From: Diphasiastrum complanatum
Taxonomy: Eukaryota; Streptophyta; Lycopodiopsida; Lycopodiales; Lycopodiaceae
Assembly (NCBI GenBank): GCA_029204225.1
Contig: CM055106.1
Location: 4,219,242 to 4,283,241 of the forward strand
Direction of reading: 5' to 3'
DNA length: 64,000 nucleotides
This document shows, piece by piece, positions 55,063 to 64,000 of the stretch. The notes under the pieces are model-generated. The model was not told where the DNA came from and searched no databases. It worked only from the letters and a program-made list of their open reading frames with translations. Numbering within the stretch: the first letter of the stretch is position 1; every line of letters starts with the position of its first letter. A program made the translations under genes and the position numbers.

Positions 55063-56599
55063 ATTCTAGGAGTAAGCAATTTTAGGGCCTTTTTTGGCAA
55101 GGGATTGGTCCAGCCAAAAAGTCCTAAAAGGGTCAAGGGGCACCACCACTGATGATGGTTATGCCCTACGTGAGTAACAGAGGCCTTGCCACATCCAATC
55201 CTAGGGACCTGCTCTGTTACCCCGTGCTCCGGAGCCGATGAGAGTTTTCCAGGCTCTCAGAAGTACGACTGTAAGAAGGGGGTGCCAGTAGTTTGGTTCA
55301 ATGATCCGCTAGCTTTCTAGGTCCATGTTCTCATTCCCAAATTTCTGATTGCTAGTTCATGCTATGATCTCGCTAATTTCTCTTTCCCCATCAAATTCAG
55401 CTTCTGAATAGTTTTTAACGGTTAAGAGATAGGCTTGGGCACCTTCAATGGTTAAGGCCTTGCCTTTGTTTTTAAAGTACCATCTTAAAACTTTGGGACT
55501 GTGAAGCCTATGACTTGTAAGGGTACACCCTTTCAGGTTCTTTGCTCATATTCTCAAAATGTAAGACACTACCCCTGTGGTTTAGGGAGGGCACCATCAA
55601 TGTTCAAGATGCTACCTTAAAAACTTAGGGCCGACTTTTCATTCTAGGTTCTTGGTCCCTAGAGAGATAAAGGCTCTAAATGTGAATTCTACCCTTCATT
55701 TTAGGGGTATTTCCTTCAAGTTTTGGACTGTGCCTTTAGATTTATAGCATTTAACTCTAGGATCATGACCTTTCATAAAATATGGGCTTAAGTGTATGAA
55801 TACATGCTTTTAAAGTCATGTGATTCTCAATGGGTAAGGCTATGCCCTTAGAAGATCGTACGGGACGTGTTTGGCAAAAAGGCGAAATTGATTGGTGTCT
55901 TCTTCTTTTTCGTTACTTTTTTTTTGTTGTATAGAGTGTTCGTGGGGTGCAAAGTTATATGCACCGCCTTGTTTGATAAGCGGTGATATGTCGCCGACCG
56001 TCAGGCCTAGGTATTTTGCTAGCCGACAGTGGGTGTGACTAGTACGACTCTTAACCAAGGTGGTGTATTTCAACCACGGATGGTGGACGGCCCGCTCTGG
56101 TATTTCACAGAGGACGTTGGGTCCAGCTGAGACTCTTCATAAATGACAAAAACGGAAAAACACTTCCGAACTTGACGTTTTTGTATAACAATTTAACTAA
56201 TGATTAGGTAAGCATGAAATGGAATGCCACTAAGTGGGGAAAAGACAGTTCTTTACAACATTCTACGTAGTGCTATTAATGCAAAAAAATTACCTTGTTT
56301 CGTTTAATAAAAATACAATTCTATCTCTTGACGAGGATAATGACTCATTCAATAGACTGATACGAAATAGCAAAACAATAACAAAAATCGTTTGCGGATT
56401 TGAATGCAACATTGACCACCTATATTCTAGACAAATTAATTGAGTAAACCATATTAGCTCAGGTGTGAGAGAAGAACCAGAAATCATGGAGACACCAGTC
56501 ATGAATGCCGCTTTTCATATCGCATTTCGCATGCCGTTTGACATCTTATATTTGCGTTGCATTCACGGATAGTTCGATAGATAGCAAGATCATAAGAAG
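55063..56599. other. Non-coding stretch, nothing recognised
   Basis: A GC-richer start (55,150-55,290) and AT-rich remainder. Phrases around TTAAGGCCTTGCC and TTAGGG-GTATTTCC repeat loosely at 55.4-55.85 kb. No gene, no terminal repeats found. Confidence 0.45.
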
Positions 56600-57010
56600 A
56601 GTGATTTCCGAACGTTGTCACAGGTCGCAATAGAATCCTCAGATTGCCACAGCCAGAGAAACGTTCTTATAAATCACAGAGAGGCCAAAAACCAGGTGGA
56701 ACAGGTCGCTGACAGGCTGTAAAGGTCTGATTTTTTCACAAACAGGCAGGTACAGGGCATAGGCAGGTCACAGATAGCAAAATCAGCAAAGGGCAGGCCG
56801 CAAACAGCAGACAGCTAGTGCAGGGCCTCAAACAGGTCGCAGCAGGTCAACGAGGCTCCAACAGGGCCTCAATCTCTGACTTTTGGCCGCAGGTAGTGAT
56901 CAAAGGCTGCAACAGGTCGCACACAGGCCAGAAACAGCCCTCAGACAGGTCGCAGGCCATGTGGCAGGCCGCAGACAAGTGGAACAGGTCGTAGCAAGTC
57001 TGCTAGGCGA
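56600..57010. repeat. ACAGGTCGCA-type irregular repeat field
   Basis: The phrase (A)ACAGGTCGCA or close variants (CAGGCCGCA, CAGGTCACA, CAGGGCCTCA) occurs more than 15 times in about 400 bp, with spacing of roughly 10-35 bp. It is irregular and has no open frame, so it is not a classic minisatellite or a coding repeat. Confidence 0.7.
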
Positions 57011-58175
57011 CTAGTCACGCATAAGTCTGTGGCAAAATTTGCCTTAGCATGTTCTTTACCAATAGAGCTTTTCAAAAAGTGTTTAGCTCAAGCCATTCTA
57101 AAGTGTTTTACCAAATGACGTACCTCTGTAAAGGCTAAGCAGTGTGTGGCTGGAAATTGAACCTAAACGAGTGTAGTAGAAGAAGGCCGTAGTAGCAATA
57201 GATGCTACATCATCACAAAACATAGATCATTTATTGTTCAAGTATCATTACAAGATGTTTATAGCATTAGAGAAGACAACAAGATTGTGGAACGAAAATT
57301 ATGCTTTACAAAGTGAATATTAGGTCATTGTCCATACAGTTACAAAAATCGTTTTGCAAACTTCTAAACCAACTTGTTCGGCAATCAAAGCAAGCCATAA
57401 ACTCTTCCTACCGTCCATTGCTGGACTGTAGGTGCATAAATCAACTATATTTAATGGATTGTTTGGAGCACGTTGTCCATCGCTAGACAACGGCCAACAA
57501 AATATTGCCTATTAACTCCATCGTTGTCTATTTGAAGACAAGCATATGTATGGTTTGCATCGCCGTCTAGGCATCACAAAACATACAATGATTACCAACT
57601 GAGGTTGTTTATAATCCAACGCTACCTAGAAGGCATATCAATACATTCTACATGATGAATAGAAAGCAAAAGTGGTCCACCGCTGTCCATATGGTAGGAA
57701 GATCCGTATTTTGAGATGAAAAAATAGACAAGTGGTCCATTGATGACCAGCGAGCCACATAAACAATGATTCAACATCCATTGCCTCATTATACAAAAAG
57801 CTATGAGCATACATAATGCTAAGAAACATAAAACAAGGAGGGATGCAATCTTTAGCATGAAATGAGATACATCAGTTACCATAAAATAGTATCCTAAGAG
57901 AAAAAGCCTGGTAGGGCGCAATCACAAGAGGAGAAGAAGAATGAGCTCTCTTCACAAAGTGTTGTGGAAGAAATGATCGAAACTACATGGTATATATAGT
58001 GGTATTCGGTGGTGTTTCATGGAAGGTGTCATTTTTGCCTTGAAAGAGAAGTAACACATCTTGTCCATTCATTAGGGCTAATCTTAACACCCTTTTAGGA
58101 GCAGAAGTTCGTCCGTTGCAACTACAATAATAGTGTCAGATGTAAAGTCTGTCACAATTTGGTGGATCTGTTGTC
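57011..58175. other. Non-coding stretch, nothing recognised
   Basis: AT-rich DNA. Loose repeats of GTTGTC-TATT/GTCCATCG-type phrases lie at 57.45-57.75 kb. No coding support. Confidence 0.45.
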
Positions 58176-58615
58176 GGTTACAGTCTCAGATGCAGCTGTC
58201 GACTTCTTGTCGGATACAGGATCGTCGGATGCATGTCGGAAAATCGTCAAATGTAAATGCGAGAATTCCGAAGGATCTACCGGATGGAAAATTCAGTATG
58301 TAAATTGGATATGGAGTTAAAATACATTGTCGGATGCAGCGTCGGATGCAACACTGTCAGATGCAACACTATCGGATGCAATGTCGGATGCTAGGTCGTC
58401 TGATGCAATGTCGGACGCAAAGTCGTCGGATGTAATCATTGGATGGAATTTGTAAAAACTGGTCGTCGATGCAAATGCAAGAATCCCGAAGCATCTGTCG
58501 GATGGAATTGCGAATTTCCCAAAGGATCTGTCGGATGCAATTTAGAGTCTGGTTTTTTGGGTGCACGTCGGTTGTATTATTTTTTAGTTTGGTTGTCGAG
58601 TGCACGTCGGTTCTA
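58176..58615. repeat. GTCGGATGCA-type repeat field
   Basis: GTCGGATGCAA and variants (GTCAGATGCAA, ATCGGATGCAA, GTCTGATGCAA, GTCGGACGCAA) occur more than a dozen times, most densely at 58,330-58,435. Two TGCACGTCGGTT copies lie at 58,561 and 58,601, and two AA(G)GATCT(G/A)(T/C)CGGATG copies at 58,270 and 58,515. The arrangement resembles subterminal binding-site clusters of CACTA-type transposons, but no terminus is seen. Confidence 0.7.
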
Positions 58616-61600
58616 AACGTAGACTAGGCTCCCTCCTCTGAAAAATTGTGTGAAACAGTGGAGAGTTGTTGGGCAGTGGGTTTCTTGAACGGTTTGTGGT
58701 TGGGTGTTAATGGAATGTTGATCTCAGAGAAAAGATTGAATGTGTGCTTGTAAAGAAAAAGATGAATGCAAGAACGCAAGCTGACAGTCAGAATCATAAG
58801 AACTGGAAAATGGACTGTAATACACAAGTTTTTTAGCACAATTTAAGAAGATTATTAGTAGCAACCGGCACCAATATTTGTTGATTCATTCTATCTCTCT
58901 GTGTACAGTTGCTATTGACGTTTTTCCATAATAATATCAGCCTACAACCAACAAAAACTCTGCTACTCTTCTCAATCCTACGGTTTGCAGTATAATGGTG
59001 ATGTACCCCGCCTGTCAGTTTGGCACATCTACAGCCTAATTTTGATCCTTTACTGATAATGGAAGCTCAACTTAGATTTGAGATCTGTCAAGACTCATAT
59101 ACCTACGTTCTACAGTCTATTTCAGATTTTCTTTGGTTTCTTATAGATATAGATTATTAATAATCTAATCTAAGCAACAAACACAGAATGAGATTGAATC
59201 TAATCCTACTAAAATCACCAGAATCAACAAAACTGAATCTATCTAAGACGTGCAAATCCTACAAAGTGTTTATTACAAATATCACTCAACATCTGTAATA
59301 AAAACTCCTCAGGGAGTCAAGCACAAAGCAGCATCAACAAATGAGAATGGGTAAGATCAACCACTAAGACCTGCACATCTACCTGATATTAATCACAAAC
59401 CCAATCTTGGAAGAAGGAAGAAACAACAACGATAGATTCATACACAAGTACCCAAACTAAATGCATGAAAATGGAGCATAGAAGGAAATGCACATAGAAT
59501 GATCTTCAATTGTCAAAGTAGCAACATTTTAGTACATGTCATATGTTGGAAACTCGTGGAGGAGGCCTCTATGTATACCCACGATTAGTGAATCCATTTC
59601 TATTACAATTTGGATTCCATCTCTTACAAGTGAGTGAACCCCATTCTATAAAGGTTTGGATTCCACCTCTTACATAATTCCAGGAGGCCTCTTTTTAAAA
59701 AACACAACTCAAGTTGATAGGGTCTAAATTACTAGCTCCCACATGGTTTTCCATCTTTTGAGAATTACCATGGGGCTCACAAAGGGGCATGGCATTAGCT
59801 AACACTAGCTAAAAGACCTAGTGTGGATACGTGTGCTGGTGTTAGGAAAAATCCATGCCATTCTAACCCATGTGAGCCTTATTAGGAAAGGCGAGTCACA
59901 CACTGCTATCCCTACTTCTGAGCATATCCATGCTTTCTAGTCGTATCTCACCAGAAGTCTAATGTGACACCTATTTGGTAGTGTTAAATATTGTCATGGT
60001 TGAATGTTGCAAATATGTGGGTATTAATCCTTAAAACTTGTTCTGCGTATGCAATAACTAGTTTTGTATCGCTATGTTTAGTTCTGAGCATTTTCATGCT
60101 ATTCAGAATGTTCGATTCAACCAATGGCATTTAGGACTTGGTTTCGGATAGGTTTGGTTAATTGTTTATAAGGAGTTTCCAAGATATTTACCAAGTGTCA
60201 GATCCGTGCCATTCTAACCCACAATCCTAACATGCCACACTCTTATGATGCAACAATGGTTCAATCCCAAAACAAAAAGTAAGCATCCTCTAGATCTCTT
60301 CGAGCATTCAAACACTCTACGTCTTATCAATGAGAAAAAGAGGGTACCAGCTATGAGCAATCCTCAATAATAAAACCAAACACCACCTCCACACAATGTG
60401 AGACTAAAACAACCACAATCAAGACATCACACTAAGCAATCAAGCATTCAAGCCTAACCATTCAAGCTATTAACTTACTAGTAAAACAATTTCCACCAAA
60501 ATGTGTCAACCACCCACATTACACAAGTCAATAATCAAACCTCTCACAAGACCATGACTAACCTCCAAGCTCACTAACAACATAATAGTATTAACTTCCA
60601 AACACTCATCAACAACATTCACCTCAACAACACAAGACAACTATGCTCCAAAATTATCAACTCCCAAATTAGCAACTCTTGAAATACAAGGAGTGGGCTC
60701 CTTCATACATCAAACTCCAATGGATCCCCTTCACAATGCAAATTTGCCATTTTTCATGCCCTTCAAGCCCTTTTCGCCATTGGATAGTACACCTAGTGGC
60801 CTCCATGAGAGAGTGGGGGAGTGGTGCATTCAAAGCTCTTTTCCAAAACTAGCCAAGATGCCATTTTTGCCAAAAGCTAGAGAGGCCATTAAAAGCTTCC
60901 CTTTTTGTACACCCTAGAAGCCCCAAATGTCAATGGCTAGTGTGTGTACCTCCCAAGTTTTTAGACTCCAAGGTATTTTGGCATTTATTACCCAAATTTG
61001 GGTGAGGCCCTTTCTCAACCCCTAGTTTTTTAGTAGGTGGCCTTCATTTTTCTTTGTGGTACACTTGTTCTAGGCCTTTCTTCGATTTTTCAAGGGGCAT
61101 GCACCTGCTGGCCATTTTTCGGGGTTTTCTGTTGTGGCCACTTGTTGCCCCGCACATTTCGTTATTTGCCTGTAAATTGCCCAACCTTCTACGTTAGGGT
61201 TTCTGTGATTTCTCAACACTAAATCCATATTTCCTGGTCCCGTTTTTGCCGGCAGTTTTTCTTTCCTGATTTTTTTCCTTCGAATTGACTTTTTCCAGCA
61301 TTCATGACTAGGGCTCCCCTGACAAACCGGATTTCCAGAAAATACACTGGGTAGTCATATTATATTAGTAAAATTGTCACAGTACATGGTGAAATTCTAG
61401 CACGGCTTTGCAATCTATTTTCAATTCAGTTACTGGCCATTTTAAAAACCGTAAAGTATTTTTAGAGGCCATTTCTAAGGCCGCGAAATTTTCTCTAGCC
61501 GCTTTTAGGGCGGCTGGGACCCAGTTCTAACTTTTTGCTCGGTGTTACAAGAATTGACAATACAAAATATTTTTGACGGTTCTTAAGACTGTTACAAAAG

Positions 61601-61700
61601 TCTATTTTTTACCGTGTCTAGCCACTATAGGGGTGGGACCTATCTAGAGGCAACTTTACCCCAAGTTTTTACTAATAGTTGGGTTTACATGTCGATGTTT
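58616..61700. other. Non-coding stretch with possible solo LTR
   Basis: 59,544 (TGTTGGAAAC) to 60,232 (CCTAACA) could be an LTR of about 690 bp. GGAGGCCTCT and TGGATTCCA-CTCTTACA phrases are each duplicated within it. Neither a primer site nor a target duplication backs this up. 60.3-60.7 kb is AAC/CAA-rich. 61.44-61.62 kb has GGCCGC and GACGGTT phrases like DNA-transposon subterminal DNA. Confidence 0.35.
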
Positions 61701-61739
61701 TGTAGTTTTGCAAAAATAAGCGTCAATATTAGCTCGATT

Positions 61740-61915
61740 TTTCGTGCGAAAATATCGGCTAACAAGCACTTTGAAATTAAATATCACTATGTCAAGGGCA
61801 AGATTCTCAACAAAGAGGTCACCTTGGAGTGCTGTCAAATGAAGTACATGACTACAGATATATTCACTAAAGCGCTAGAGGCAAAGATGCACACAACAAA
61901 TTTTTGAAGATTAAG
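61740..61915 (+). pseudogene. Copia RNase H C-terminal fragment
   Basis: SANKHFEIKYHYVKGKIL, then CQMKYMTTDIFTKAL, matches the 3' end of Copia polyproteins (family rskHIdikyHfiR..., then d.lADilTKaL). Close after it comes AAGGGCGGGG, a polypurine tract, and TGTTGG, an LTR start. Confidence 0.82.
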
Positions 61916-61942
61916 ACGTTCATGGATCTAGATTAAGGGCGG

Positions 61943-62103
<161 letters not shown>

Positions 62104-62225
62104 GGATGCTTCTTCATTTAAAAAGAACCTCTTTGTGCTATACCATGCCCAGAGAATGACCAACTATCGAAAACTTCAAATTAAAGGTCCTTTACCAATA
62201 CTACCCCCAACTTGCACCATAGCAA

Positions 62226-62760
62226 TTCAAATCTCCCTCATAGTGGGTCTGGCGTGAATATTATCGCCCTACCCTTAGCAAAGGCATGGGGAATATCCAC
62301 ATTGGAAAGTACAAGTTACAAATGGCTGACCAAAGAATGATGATGCCTGCCGGTCACATAAGTAATTTACCGATTAAAATTGCAGGTTTGATTTTCACCA
62401 TAGAGTGTGTAGTACTAGATTTTCTTGAAGAACCACACACCTGTCAATTCCTTCTTAGAATGCCTTGGTTAGAAATGGCTGGAGTGATTCAAGATTGGAA
62501 GGAAAACAAAATAGTTTTCGGCAACAAAGACAGGATAATCTCTGTCGATGCCACGGGAAAGATAAAGCTTGCACGAATCGAAGACGATTGGCCTTCAACT
62601 ATCTATGATGTCCCAAAAAGTATCAATTCAACCATAAAGGGTCATTACATGTAGAGTACCGATATTATTAATTGGGGTCATGCCTTAGCAACTATTGATT
62701 GTGTCAACGCCACTCTTTGTGAACAAGAAGTTTAGGAAGAGGACCCAGTCAATATTACCA
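62226..62760 (+). pseudogene. Aspartic protease of Gypsy element E
   Basis: GSGVNIIALPLAKAWG holds the end of the protease active site (family DGGSGVN). The frame from 62286 continues with PIKIAGLIFTIECVVLDFLE, LLRMPWLEMAGVIQDWKENK and WGHALATIDCVNATLC. It is of the same family as elements D and F, with several stops (62652 TAG, 62733 TAG). Confidence 0.82.
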
Positions 62761-63755
62761 TAAACTCCACGGATATCAACATTCACATCCTGCCTTTATA
62801 CATGATAATGTACTCCCTATTGAGTGGATACCTGAAAACGCTTTTGTTACTGAAGTATCCACTAGTGAGGATGGCATTCTTACTATGGAAAAAAATGAGT
62901 TATCTGATGACCAGCTTATCCACTTGCTGGATCCAAAGAGATTAGGAAAGCGAAGTATACTGAAAGAGATTAAACTTCCATCACCATTGGCTTGCAACAT
63001 CCACAACCATAAACATTGGTGTATACAGACCAAAGATAAAAGTCTATCAATGGGATGTAAACCATGATGAAGTCTTAAGCACCATTGACGAAGACTTAGT
63101 TCACAAAAAAACACAAAAAAATTCCATGCATGCCTACTACTAAAACTACACAAACATCTTGCGTGCTAAAAAACAAATCAAAGGTTGATATTCCTTTGAC
63201 TGATAAGCAATTCCAAATGCATGAAAAGCTGAAAGCCAATCAAACCTTTGATATAAAAAACCCACAAATCCCTAGTCAAGCTTCATCATCTACAAGCAAA
63301 CTTGTAGAGGACATTCCTAAGATCCCACCAGAGATAGTTGATGATCCACTATATGATGTTCCACATCACTTTAAAGATTACATGACTGATGATGTGATCA
63401 TCAGTATGGTAAAGCCAAAATGAGAGCCTCAACCACCATCACCTTCTTTTGAGGGACCTACAAAGACCATGCCTCTAAATCTGAAGGATAGTGATGAAGA
63501 CATAGACAGTGTCATGCACGTGGGAGCCCATCTGAATCCAACCCAATTACGGGATTTGGAAAAGTTATTGTGCAAATACAGAGATTTGTTTGCGTGGAGA
63601 TATAAAGAAACGAAGGGGGTCTCTCCTGACGTTGCAGTGTATAAAATCCCACTTACAGGATGGTGCAATACCTGTGAGAGCAAAACCTTATTGCACCAAT
63701 CCTACCTATCGAGAGAAGATAAGAGAAGATATTCAGAAGCTTCTCGATGTTGATT
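62761..63755 (+). pseudogene. Linker and RT start of Gypsy element E
   Basis: After a stop-ridden linker, HHFKDYMTDDVIISM corresponds to FKNYTLDDVVIMM of element F. HVGAHLNPTQLRDLEKLLCKYRDLFAW and the decayed RT finger segment follow, then Gly-Trp-Cys in a shifted frame. It breaks off at about 63,755, before the RT palm. Confidence 0.82.
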
Positions 63756-64000
63756 GTCAATAATCAGATATGCAACATCAAGCATTCACCATAAGCAATC
63801 ACCAAAGAAGCCGGAAGAAGAACACGCACTATCAATCTATCACGCTGCAACATTCTGAATGTAAAATGTACATATAAACCCTAAACCCTGATAGAGAGGG
63901 AGAACCTAGGAGTAGACTACTAGACTAGCCAACGGCTAGTTACAACTAGTAACAAAGTACATCGTAAACAGTAACTAAGAAGTGTGACAATGAAGTTTAT
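63756..64000. other. Unassigned end of window
   Basis: The sequence changes character abruptly after the Gypsy fragment. It contains ACTAG-GCTAGT phrases at 63,918-63,950 and could be the edge of another LTR. Not resolvable here. Confidence 0.35.

Noticed and set aside
59544-60232. Solo LTR (TGTTGG...CTAACA)
   Set aside because: The flanks do not show a matching 5-bp target duplication, no primer site follows, and no second copy exists in the window. Kept only as a possibility in the stretch note.

Overview
This is nuclear DNA of a land plant with a repeat-swollen genome. No single sequence proves the lineage. A very large, repeat-filled gene and a gene resembling replitron-type HUH proteins (reported, as far as I recall, from green algae and ferns) make a fern plausible. 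Nearly every coding stretch belongs to a decayed LTR retrotransposon. Four items differ: one large host gene, one intact HUH-like gene, one captured CENH3-like histone gene, and one long unidentified coding-like block.

Layout. 1-7.4 kb: AT-rich DNA, a CT-rich repeat block with near-perfect palindromes, and a broken Ty1/Copia element (4.6-6.3 kb). 7,413-26,562: a seven-exon gene on the + strand. I assign it to the mitochondrial ATP synthase 24-kDa (FAd) subunit, called MGP1 in Arabidopsis. The exons sum to exactly 240 codons plus a stop. Introns 2, 3 and 4 hold an antisense chromovirus, an antisense hAT transposase relic, two tRNA-derived SINE-like sequences, an internally deleted chromovirus with a 451-bp LTR, and an antisense Copia fragment. 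27.6-28.5 kb: a LINE reverse-transcriptase relic and two tandem duplications. 30,171-31,148 (minus): an intact 325-codon ORF with an HUH motif.

32.7-47.8 kb: a Copia scrap, then two non-chromodomain Ty3/Gypsy elements of one family, one on + (gag-protease, tRNA-Asp-like primer site) and one on - (gag to integrase). A 3-kb block of unknown coding-like sequence follows the minus-strand pol in the position of a third ORF. 47.8-54.6 kb: a nested patchwork. A Copia element on - is split by a CACTA-like non-autonomous transposon end and by a ~2-kb cassette. The cassette carries a CENH3-like histone gene and a divergent partner gene, separated by an 830-bp promoter-like region with nine CACGTG G-boxes. 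54.8-64 kb: Copia RNase H scraps, two unusual short-motif repeat fields, a ~148-bp CT microsatellite and a third Gypsy copy of the same family.

The host gene and the HUH-like gene are the only intact reading frames I trust. Most in-frame stops in the mobile elements read as C-to-T changes of CAG, CAA or CGA codons, as expected from decay of methylated DNA. Several element breakpoints fall exactly on dinucleotide microsatellites. No CRISPR, operon or bacterial feature is present.
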